Program-made: the position numbers and the translations under genes
The notes under the pieces: model-generated
Seen by the model: the letters and a program-made list of their open reading frames with translations, nothing else
Database searches by the model: none
What the model was told of the DNA's origin: nothing
Shown: piece by piece, positions 50,834 through 57,727 of the stretch
How positions within the stretch are numbered: the stretch's first letter is position 1
How the letters are laid out: each line of letters starts with the position of its first letter
Assembly (NCBI RefSeq): GCF_002884445.1
Contig: NZ_KZ614144.1
Location: 3,147,551-3,211,550 of the forward strand
Direction: 5' to 3'
DNA from: Paenibacillus castaneae
GTDB taxonomy: Bacteria > Bacillota > Bacilli > Paenibacillales > Paenibacillaceae
Length of the DNA stretch: 64,000 bases

Positions 50834-51451
50834 ATGGATGAAAACAAATGTGATTTTTCTCCAATGCAGGTGGAAGTAAAGGATCGTTTACAACAACTAA
50901 GTTTATCGATTGAGACCTTGATAAAGGGATTAGAACATAGTGATACCAATTGTTTGTTGAATGAGTTTCATCATGCTAAAGAGAAGTTTATAGAAACGGA
51001 ATCACTTGCATCCACCTTCTACTTGAAATGTTATCTTGCTCCCTATACCGATAAATATAACGAATTATCTAAAGCGATTTCCAATTTATCTCATCGTCGC
51101 CATGGAGCGCTTCTTATTGTAGAAAGATCAGATCCTATCGGTCCGTTTGTGACACCAGGAGTTAATCTTGCTGCAACCCTGACCCATTTATTATTAGAAT
51201 CTATATTCATTCCTGGCGGCCCATTACATGACGGTGCAGTACTCATTCAGGGCGATCAAATCGTTTCTGCAGGAAATGTACTTCCCCTAACCAACAGGGT
51301 ATCGGAACAGAAGAAATTGGGTACCAGGCATCGGGCAGGACTGGGACTATCTGAATTAACCGATGCGCTGGTCATTATCGTATCAGAAGAAACAGGCCAA
51401 GCATCCTTTAGTTTAAATGGAAATCTATATCCGTTTTCCCCCGTGTCATAA
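50834..51451 (+). CDS. cdaS: Spore-type diadenylate cyclase CdaS
   Basis: This 205-residue enzyme makes cyclic di-AMP from two ATP. The DAC domain (about 85-205) has the active DGA at 133-135 (GGPLHDGAVLIQG) and RHR at 165-167 (GTRHRAGLG). The preceding two-helix N-terminal region (about 10-80) matches the autoinhibitory part of B. subtilis CdaS, and length agrees (207 there). CdaS is made in sporulating cells and influences germination, consistent with germination genes nearby. The ATG at 50834 follows GAGAGGGTGAG. Confidence 0.93.
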   Translation: MDENKCDFSPMQVEVKDRLQQLSLSIETLIKGLEHSDTNCLLNEFHHAKEKFIETESLASTFYLKCYLAPYTDKYNELSKAISNLSHRRHGALLIVERSDPIGPFVTPGVNLAATLTHLLLESIFIPGGPLHDGAVLIQGDQIVSAGNVLPLTNRVSEQKKLGTRHRAGLGLSELTDALVIIVSEETGQASFSLNGNLYPFSPVS

Positions 51452-51543
51452 ACACCTTACATAATCGGAATCTACCGATAATAAAATTCGCGAGCTTAAT
51501 AGGTTATAATACTTATATATGACCCAAAGAGGGAGGGAATGTT

Positions 51544-52218
51544 ATGGAGTCGAAGAGGTTAGCTGCTGAGAGCGCAGTTCATTATATTAAAGACGGCATG
51601 GTTATCGGGTTGGGTACGGGTTCAACCGCTTACTGGGCAATAAGGAAGATAGGTTTGCGAGTTCAAGAAGGGCTCCAAATTAGAGCGGTGGCAACTTCCA
51701 AACAAACAGAGGAATTGGCGCAAAAGTCTGGAATCCCAATCATAACTTTTGCAGAACTTCCTAAACAAATCGACATTACAATTGATGGCGCAGATGAAGT
51801 TGATCCGAACATGAATATGATAAAGGGCGGTGGCGGCGCTCTACTCCGCGAGAAAATCGTCGCAACAGCAAGCAGCCAGATGATTGTTATTGTGGATCAA
51901 AGTAAAATGGTTGAGCATTTAGGAGCATTCCCATTGCCCGTTGAAATCGTACCGTTTGGATGCGAGTTTACGATTAGGCAGATCGTTGATCTGGGCTGTA
52001 CGGCTATACTTCGGATGAATGGGGAAGAACCCTTTATAACAGATAACGGAAATTATATAGCAGATTGTGCATTTGGTACAATTAGTGAGCCAGAACAGTT
52101 AGGGTACCAACTTAACAGCCTCCCGGGGGTTGTTGACAATGGGCTCTTTATTAAGCACGCCCATAAAATTATTGTCGGATACAGTGACGGCACTGTAAAA
52201 ATGCTAGAAAGAAATTAA
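51544..52218 (+). CDS. rpiA: Ribose-5-phosphate isomerase A
   Basis: This 224-residue enzyme interconverts ribose-5-phosphate and ribulose-5-phosphate in the pentose phosphate pathway. It has VIGLGTGSTAYWAI (phosphate loop), DITIDGADEVDPN (catalytic Asp), IKGGGGALLREKI (catalytic Glu and Lys) and the C-terminal GVVDNGLF motif, all in the expected order and at normal length. The ATG follows AGGGAGGG. It is followed 42 bp later by a small Cys-rich gene on the same strand. Confidence 0.95.
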   Translation: MESKRLAAESAVHYIKDGMVIGLGTGSTAYWAIRKIGLRVQEGLQIRAVATSKQTEELAQKSGIPIITFAELPKQIDITIDGADEVDPNMNMIKGGGGALLREKIVATASSQMIVIVDQSKMVEHLGAFPLPVEIVPFGCEFTIRQIVDLGCTAILRMNGEEPFITDNGNYIADCAFGTISEPEQLGYQLNSLPGVVDNGLFIKHAHKIIVGYSDGTVKMLERN

Positions 52219-52260
52219 GATTCCTTGGATTGGATATAGCTGATAGAGGAGCTAAACAAT

Positions 52261-52455
52261 TTGAACAACAAAGAAGGTAAATTAGATGATCAGCGTTGTC
52301 CCTTATGTGGAAACTTAAATAGGTGCAGCGTTGAAAGCCAGGAGTGCTGGTGTTTTCATACGAAAGTTCCGCAAGAGCTCATTGATCAAATTCAAGTGGA
52401 GGTACGAGGGAAAGCTTGTATTTGCCGCAATTGTATTGAATCAATAAATAAATAG
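52261..52455 (+). CDS. Small cysteine-rich CWC-type protein
   Basis: This 64-residue protein has eight cysteines in the CWC pattern: RCPLCGNLNRCS, then ECWCFHTKVP and CICRNCIE, as in the Cys_rich_CWC family of short bacterial proteins thought to bind zinc or an iron-sulfur centre. Function is not known. It starts at a TTG at 52261 with GAGGAG 8 bp upstream. It may be co-transcribed with rpiA. Confidence 0.85.
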   Translation: MNNKEGKLDDQRCPLCGNLNRCSVESQECWCFHTKVPQELIDQIQVEVRGKACICRNCIESINK

Positions 52456-52490
52456 AAACACATACCATGTAAATGTAAGCTGACTGGAAG

Positions 52491-52520
52491 TTGCGGCATT
52501 TGCGGGATTTATTTTATAAT
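52491..52520 (+). promoter_or_regulatory. Promoter of the EF-G-binding gene
   Basis: TTGCGG (52491-52496) and TATAAT (52515-52520) are 18 bp apart, upstream of the leader ORF. Confidence 0.7.
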
Positions 52521-52543
52521 GTAGAGAAAGGGAGGCGATAGGA

Positions 52544-52591
52544 ATGGCAAATCAGATTGCCGGAATAAGAATCTGCTCATGCAAAGCCTAA
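52544..52591 (+). CDS. Leader peptide of the FusB-family gene
   Basis: ATG at 52544 follows a very strong AAAGGGAGG site and opens 15 codons (MANQIAGIRICSCKA) before TAA, 125 bp ahead of the EF-G-binding protein gene. Its last codons (TCA TGC AAA GCC TAA) form one arm of two mutually exclusive helices. The arrangement is that of an antibiotic-sensing leader peptide. The sequence was not recognised as a known leader. Confidence 0.75.
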   Translation: MANQIAGIRICSCKA

Positions 52592-52706
52592 TATAAGGGC
52601 GATACTTTGCATGGGGTCGGACTGAAATGATGTCGCCCAATAGAAGCTAATATCGTTTCTAATACTAGGCTTTGCTCCTGCTATTTCTTCATTATAAACA
52701 AGGAGC
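52579..52706 (+). promoter_or_regulatory. Probable translation attenuator of the EF-G-binding gene
   Basis: CATGCAAAG (52579-52587, end of the leader ORF) can pair with CTTTGCATG (52605-52613). Alternatively GCAAAGCCTA (52581-52590) pairs perfectly with TAGGCTTTGC (52666-52675), enclosing GGGCGA/TCGCCC (52597/52633) and TAGAA/TTCTA (52641/52657). The two folds exclude each other. GCTCCT (52674-52679) pairs with AGGAGC (52701-52706), which contains the Shine-Dalgarno of the main gene. There is no T run, so control is at translation. Staphylococcal fusB is regulated by translational attenuation, which fits. Confidence 0.75.
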
Positions 52707-52715
52707 TGAAAAGCA

Positions 52716-53381
52716 ATGGATAAACCATTTATTAGAAACCATCAATATAACTTGATAAAAAAACAGGCGAGTCTGCTGCAAAATGCCTGCAATACCGTAT
52801 CCGATCGAAAAGTGGTGGAGGCGGTCAGGTCCAGCACGCTTATTAAAATGATAGAAGCTTTCCCGGAAGCAACAGAGCTTCAAAAACAATATTTGGAGAA
52901 GCTCTCAACGTTGAATAAATCGGAAGATTTCCAGCGCTACTTGCTTTCTTTGGAACCATATATGACTGAATTTCCACAGCTTTCAGCTGCACAAATCAAG
53001 AAGCTTTTTCCCAAAGTAAAAAAGCTGAAGGTTCCCGATTTGGATGCTATGGATTACCGTTACGTTACGTACATGGGCTGGACTGATATTGCATCGAATA
53101 AGATGTTTATTGTGTATCAGCAAAACGGACAGCATATTGGCATTGAAGGGAAATTTACACCCACTAATAAGAAAAGCGTTTGTTTCTTGTGTAATCGTCA
53201 TGAAGAGGTCGCTTTATTTACGGCGATTTCTAAATCGAAGCCAGCTAATGCTTCGCCTGACTACTACAAAGCGATTGGCAATTATATGTGTGTGAACAGC
53301 GACACCTGCAACAAGAACATCTCAGATATTGCCGCTTTGGAAAAATTTATAGGCCATTTACAAGGAAAACACGAATCGTAG
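52716..53381 (+). CDS. FusB-family elongation factor G-binding protein
   Basis: This 221-residue protein resembles the FusB/FusC family, which binds EF-G on the ribosome and helps it leave, giving fusidic-acid resistance. The N-terminal half is a helical bundle (LIKMIEAFPEATELQKQYLEKLS), and the C-terminal half has the four-cysteine treble clef: CFLCNRHEEVALFTAIS (CxxC) and YMCVNSDTCNKNI. The ATG follows AAGGAG, which can be masked by the attenuator upstream. Chromosomal members in Bacilli may be intrinsic-resistance or ribosome-recycling aids. A strong terminator follows. Confidence 0.88.
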   Translation: MDKPFIRNHQYNLIKKQASLLQNACNTVSDRKVVEAVRSSTLIKMIEAFPEATELQKQYLEKLSTLNKSEDFQRYLLSLEPYMTEFPQLSAAQIKKLFPKVKKLKVPDLDAMDYRYVTYMGWTDIASNKMFIVYQQNGQHIGIEGKFTPTNKKSVCFLCNRHEEVALFTAISKSKPANASPDYYKAIGNYMCVNSDTCNKNISDIAALEKFIGHLQGKHES

Positions 53382-53388
53382 AGAATAA

Positions 53389-53430
53389 GAGGTTTACAGA
53401 GTCTATTCAGACTTTGTAAACCTTTTTTTA
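53389..53430 (+). terminator. Intrinsic terminator
   Basis: AGGTTTACA and AGTCT pair with AGACT and TGTAAACCT, then seven T. Confidence 0.92.
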
Positions 53431-53508
53431 TTTCCATTATTACTAATAAAAGGTACAATCAAGTGATGAGTGTAATATTACGTACTGCCTTTAGGAGTGT
53501 GCAATCTC

Positions 53509-53720
53509 ATGGGAGACAAACTAGATGGGCAATTAACTTTTGAAACCTATAACCGACATACATGGAAAAAATAACAGAAAATCCGGGTACCCCTATAGCT
53601 TATGGAATTCGAATCATTAGTAATCAACAGATTAATGAAGTAATGGTTACATACAAATACATGGGTTTGACCTTTAAAAAACAGTTTATTGTAGCCGATT
53701 GGCCAATGTCTAATTTCTAA
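53509..53720 (+). pseudogene. Frameshifted small gene (A6 tract)
   Basis: Two short frames abut: 53509 (ATG, MGDKLDGQLTFETYNRHTWKK) ends at a TAA right after six A's (53566-53571), and another frame running through 53562 (KITENPGTPIAYGIRIIS.. to SNF) ends at TAA 53718. One extra A in the A6 tract would join them into a single protein of about 70 residues. AGGAG lies about 12 bp before the ATG. It may be a frameshift mutant, a sequencing error or a slippage-dependent gene. No homologue is recognised. It occupies much of the 477-bp gap before the ger operon. Confidence 0.6.
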
Positions 53721-53752
53721 AAGATCATATTAATACAAAAAACATAAGATGC

Positions 53753-53792
53753 AAGGTTGATCTCACAAGAGTGATGATCGACCTTTTTTTAT
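53753..53792 (+). terminator. Intrinsic terminator
   Basis: AAGGTTGATC pairs with GATCGACCTT (one wobble) and is followed by seven T; it closely resembles the terminator after rsgA. Confidence 0.88.
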
Positions 53793-53858
53793 GCATAATC
53801 TTCCCAAGTAAGGGGATCCTATCAGGTGATATTATACCCATAACCTGGAGGAGTAGCA

Positions 53859-54944
53859 GTGGAGGTATCCTTTTCTAGATTGCAAATGATGTTCTTGCTG
53901 TTGCTGTCGCTTGGTATCTCGAATCATGTGCTTATCATTCCGCATCTCCTTAAAGCTGCGGGAAGAGATGCTTGGATCAGTATTTTGTTTGCGTACCTGA
54001 TATTAACAGGTTGGAGCTTTATCCTTTATCTGATTCTCAAATCCATGCATACTTTATCGTTCAATACTTGGCTTAGTGGCCGACTTGGAAACGTTGGTTT
54101 CTGGATTATTGGTGGAGCGATCGCTATATATTTACTATCCGCGGGAATGCTGATCATTTATGATACAACAAAAAATGTAAGCATCTATTTTCTCCCTAGA
54201 ACATCCAATATCATTGTCATTCTCAGTTTTATCTTTATTTCATACAGCGCGGCAAGGTCAGGACTCAAAACGATCATGTATATGTCATCTTTATTATTGC
54301 CGATCGTATGGCTGTTGGGAATAGGCGTAGCTGTGTCCACAAGGGGCAGCAAGGACTATGGTATGTTATTTCCTATCTTAACGGAAGGAATAAATCCTGG
54401 ACTGCAAGGCGGGGTTATTGTATTTGGCGGAAGCATCGATTTGCTCGTGCTGCTGTTCTTGCAACATAAACTGAGCAAGCCCCTGAATTATGGCAGTGTT
54501 TTTGTACTGCTTACCTTGTTAGTGGGCCTCATTATTGGTCCTACAATGGGATCCATTGCCGCATTTGGTCCTTCACAAGCTGCAAATATGCGATTTCCCG
54601 CCTTCGAACAATGGAGACTGGTTATGATCGGACGTCATATTTCTCATGTGGACTTTTTAGCTGCATTTCAATTGATGGCTGGAAGCATAGTGAGAACCTC
54701 TCTTATGATCTATCTAATATATGATCTAATTGGAAGCAGATTCCCGAAGTATCGACAAACGGTAATGCTATGCAGTGTAGCGATTATGTCTATTCCTTCG
54801 ATTTTCATGATAAGCGACATTTGGATGCAAGAAATGATTCACAATTACTATTACACCTATTCATTCTATTTCGGTGTACTTTTAACAGCCGCTCTTTTTG
54901 CCATAACCTATTTTCCACAAAGGAAGGAAAGGAAATTATTATGA
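53859..54944 (+). CDS. Germinant receptor permease subunit (GerAB/GerKB type)
   Basis: This 361-residue spore inner-membrane protein has about ten hydrophobic segments of the amino-acid permease fold used by GerB subunits, which recognise the germinant. It begins at a GTG with TGGAGGAG upstream. Characteristic parts are FLLLLSLGISNHVLIIPHLLKAAGRDAW at the start and FPAFEQWRLVMIGRHISHVDFLAAFQL in the middle. The gene overlaps gerA by 4 bp and leads an operon in the order B-A-C. Expression is expected in the forespore under SigG; no promoter was identified with certainty. Confidence 0.93.
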   Translation: MEVSFSRLQMMFLLLLSLGISNHVLIIPHLLKAAGRDAWISILFAYLILTGWSFILYLILKSMHTLSFNTWLSGRLGNVGFWIIGGAIAIYLLSAGMLIIYDTTKNVSIYFLPRTSNIIVILSFIFISYSAARSGLKTIMYMSSLLLPIVWLLGIGVAVSTRGSKDYGMLFPILTEGINPGLQGGVIVFGGSIDLLVLLFLQHKLSKPLNYGSVFVLLTLLVGLIIGPTMGSIAAFGPSQAANMRFPAFEQWRLVMIGRHISHVDFLAAFQLMAGSIVRTSLMIYLIYDLIGSRFPKYRQTVMLCSVAIMSIPSIFMISDIWMQEMIHNYYYTYSFYFGVLLTAALFAITYFPQRKERKLL

Positions 54945-56419
54945 ATCAATCACCTGAAGAAGCTATGCTTTTTGAGAAATTGGAATTCGAGCTGCGCAAC
55001 AAAAGCTTGACGGCTGAGCAACTGAAGCAATCTTTTTCCTCTTATTCAGATATCCAGTTTCCTTCCCTTCCGGAATTTGAAATGTCGGATAAATTAACGG
55101 CGCTTTACTGCGAAGGTATGGTTGATAAAACGCAGCTTAACGAATACCTCACCAGAGTCTGCCAGTATATAAATCATACGTTTTCCCATCTGAACGATGC
55201 TTCTGACAATTCCGATGAATTGCCTCTGCTTGAAGTAAAAGAAACGATCGGAGATATGGTCGAAGGATTGTTCACTGGAAGCCTGATCATATTTCGGGAG
55301 GGAAGCGCTAACTTTTGGCTAGTTGGCATTTCCAAGGTTCCGCAGCGTTCCTTGCAAGAATCCAATACGGAAATATCCATTAAGGGACCAAAGGATGCTT
55401 TCACAGAAGATTTCTTTACCAATATATCCCTTATCAGAAAACGGATGCAAACGGCAATGTTATTCAGTGAGCAGTTTGTCATCGGCAGCTTAAGCAAGAC
55501 GAAGGTGTCCCTGTTATATCTGAACAATAAAGCTAATCCCGATATGATAAAGGAAGTACGTAAACGATTGGAAACATTCGAAGTAGAAACCGTTGTAAGC
55601 AGCGGTCAACTGGAACAATGGTTGTCAGATCGAACCTTTTCCTTGTTTCCCTTGTTTGATTATATGGGACGACCTGATTTCGTCATTGAAACACTGCTGC
55701 GCGGGAGGTTTGCAATTATTGTAGACGGTTCGCCAATGGTGCTTATCGGGCCAAGCAATTTCTTGGAGTTATTGAAATCGCCTGAAGATGTTCATTTCCC
55801 TTACTACAGCGTTATATTTCAAAGAGTGCTGCGCATTATTGGCCTGCTGCTCAGTATTTTCTTGCCAGGCTTCTGGATTGCTATTGCTACTGTAAATCTG
55901 GACCAAATTCCATTCGCTTTACTCGCAACGGTAGTCATTTCCCGAGAAGGGGTCCCGATGCCTACGTTCCTAGAAGCACTTTTGCTATTATTCCAATTTG
56001 AACTGCTTCGAGAAGCTGGTGTTCGGCTGCCGAAGGCAGTAGGACAAACGATTGGAATTGTTGGCGGTCTTATTATCGGAGATTCGCTTATCCGAGCAGG
56101 ACTTGCATCACCAACCTTGCTTGTCATTATAGCGATATCCGCAGTGGCATCCTTTTGCTTGGTTAATCAGTCTTTATCGGGTACCGTCAGCTTCCTGCGA
56201 TTAATTATTTTGTTAGTATCCTCATACCTGGGCATATACGGCTTCTTCCTAAGCATGTTCGCTATTTTGATCTATCTTTGCCGACTTGAATCCTTTGGTC
56301 TCGCTTATTTAGAGCCTGTGTCCTCCTTGCGAATAAAGGATTTTCTGGCTGCATTTTTAATCAATCCGTTCAGAAGATCACATCCCTCTTCATCGATGAT
56401 AAATAAACAGAAAAGGTGA
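54941..56419 (+). CDS. Germinant receptor GerA subunit
   Basis: This 492-residue spore membrane protein has a soluble N-terminal region of about 260 residues, then membrane segments with the highly conserved GerA patterns: LFPLFDYMGRPDFVIETLLRGRFAIIVDGSP, LPGFWIAIATVNLDQIPFALLATVVISREGVPMPTFLEALLLLFQFELLREAGVRLPKAVGQTIGIVGGLIIGDSLIRAGLASP. These contain the ion-channel-like helices. The ATG at 54941 follows GGAAGGAAAGG; upstream codons in the frame belong to the overlapping gerB reading frame region and have no ribosome site. Confidence 0.95.
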   Translation: MNQSPEEAMLFEKLEFELRNKSLTAEQLKQSFSSYSDIQFPSLPEFEMSDKLTALYCEGMVDKTQLNEYLTRVCQYINHTFSHLNDASDNSDELPLLEVKETIGDMVEGLFTGSLIIFREGSANFWLVGISKVPQRSLQESNTEISIKGPKDAFTEDFFTNISLIRKRMQTAMLFSEQFVIGSLSKTKVSLLYLNNKANPDMIKEVRKRLETFEVETVVSSGQLEQWLSDRTFSLFPLFDYMGRPDFVIETLLRGRFAIIVDGSPMVLIGPSNFLELLKSPEDVHFPYYSVIFQRVLRIIGLLLSIFLPGFWIAIATVNLDQIPFALLATVVISREGVPMPTFLEALLLLFQFELLREAGVRLPKAVGQTIGIVGGLIIGDSLIRAGLASPTLLVIIAISAVASFCLVNQSLSGTVSFLRLIILLVSSYLGIYGFFLSMFAILIYLCRLESFGLAYLEPVSSLRIKDFLAAFLINPFRRSHPSSSMINKQKR

Positions 56420-56424
56420 GTTAG

Positions 56425-57591
56425 GTGATACGAAAATCGATATACATTCTGTTATTTACAGCAATATCCGTTTCCGTTTCGGGTTGTACGACTGACGTCA
56501 AGGATATCGAAAAGTTAAACTATGTGTCTGCCATAGGCGTAGATTATAAAGATGGAAAGTATCACGGCTATATACAATTCATAGATTATTTCTCAGCTGC
56601 GAAAACAGCTGATGGGCAGAAACAACCTGCAAAAATTTGGGTTGGGGAGGGGGTAGGGGATAATTTTGAAGAATCGCTGTTTAATCTTTATCGAACGGCG
56701 CAAGAGAGAATTTATTGGGGACACTTAACGGCTATAGTCATTAGCGAGGCAGCATTTAAACAAGGAATTGGAAGCATATACGATAGTTTTGTTCGATATT
56801 CCGAATTTCGCCTTACACCTTGGGTATATGGTACAAATGAATCGATCAAGGACATATTTTCCACGACTGGATTTTACGGACAGTCCCCACTCAGCACGAT
56901 TCTTCATGAGCCTGAAGGCATATATTCTCAGACCTCTTTAATTAAGTCGATTAAGCTTCATCGATTGATCAATCAGATCAACGAGCCCGGCTTCACTTCT
57001 TGTATTCCGATGCTTGCTATAAACAAGAAGCAATGGACTGAAAAAAACACGTCTGAGCCAAAATTGTTGATTAACGGTGCGATTTTTCTTAAAAATGAAT
57101 ATTATCGAAGTTACATTCCCCTGAAGGAGTTATCAGGACTTCGTTGGATACAGTCCGAATCAGTAAGAGCGGCTCTCACCATACCTAGCAAGAAGGACTC
57201 AACTGTACAAATAGCAATTGATGAGCCCAAAACAAAGCTGAAACTGATCCATATCGAGGATAAGCCTCATTATAATGTTGATATGAAGGCTACAGGGTAT
57301 ATCGTCAGCCGGACAAAAAATAACTTAATGGGGCTGGAGGAGCTAACCGAAAAAACGAAGGAGGCCATAGAAAAAGAAATTAGGGATTTATATCAGACAG
57401 GATTAAAAAGAAGAACAGATGTCATGAATTTGGAGTATAATCTGTACCGATATCATTTCCGTCAATGGAAAGCTATGTCCCCGGCAGAAGATACATGGCT
57501 TGCCCAAAATACGATTCATAATATCCTTATTGATCTAAATATTACACACTCTAGCTCAGAAAAAGTGACAAGTATCCAACGCAGCAAGTGA
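56425..57591 (+). CDS. Germinant receptor lipoprotein GerC subunit
   Basis: This 388-residue Ger(x)C-family lipoprotein has a signal peptide with lipobox VSGC (Cys at 21) followed by the family's three domains, marked by DIEKLNYVSAIGVDYKDGKYHGYIQFIDY, YWGHLTAIVISEAAF, and RYSEFRLTPWVYG. It starts at a GTG at 56425 after AAAAGGTGAG, 5 bp after gerA. With GerA and GerB it forms the receptor complex that starts spore germination. The B-A-C gene order differs from B. subtilis gerA (A-B-C) and gerK (A-C-B). Confidence 0.93.
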   Translation: MIRKSIYILLFTAISVSVSGCTTDVKDIEKLNYVSAIGVDYKDGKYHGYIQFIDYFSAAKTADGQKQPAKIWVGEGVGDNFEESLFNLYRTAQERIYWGHLTAIVISEAAFKQGIGSIYDSFVRYSEFRLTPWVYGTNESIKDIFSTTGFYGQSPLSTILHEPEGIYSQTSLIKSIKLHRLINQINEPGFTSCIPMLAINKKQWTEKNTSEPKLLINGAIFLKNEYYRSYIPLKELSGLRWIQSESVRAALTIPSKKDSTVQIAIDEPKTKLKLIHIEDKPHYNVDMKATGYIVSRTKNNLMGLEELTEKTKEAIEKEIRDLYQTGLKRRTDVMNLEYNLYRYHFRQWKAMSPAEDTWLAQNTIHNILIDLNITHSSSEKVTSIQRSK

Positions 57592-57626
57592 TAACACCGT
57601 GATCATAAATGAATGAACACTTCCGA

Positions 57627-57676
57627 TATAGCCTTAGGCTATAACTAGATATAGTTTAATCCAGTTACACTATATC
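57627..57676 (+). repeat. Two adjacent hairpins in the metE leader
   Basis: TATAGCC-TTA-GGCTATA (57627-57643) and GATATAGT (57649-57656) paired with ACTATATC (57669-57676) form two short hairpins in the 136-bp gap before metE. No S-box or T-box features are present. Confidence 0.55.
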
Positions 57677-57727
57677 CACTGATACGTGATATCTTTCTAG
57701 TAACAATTCGTATAGGAGTGTTATTAG

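Noticed and set aside
52581..52680. c-di-GMP (GEMM) riboswitch suggested by GCAAAGCC
   Set aside because: The GEMM hallmark parts before and after (GGGACGCAAAGCC context, tetraloop receptor helix) are absent; the leader ORF and competing helices explain the region better.
57592..57727. S-box or T-box in front of metE
   Set aside because: The gap is too short and contains none of the conserved cores; only two small hairpins are seen.
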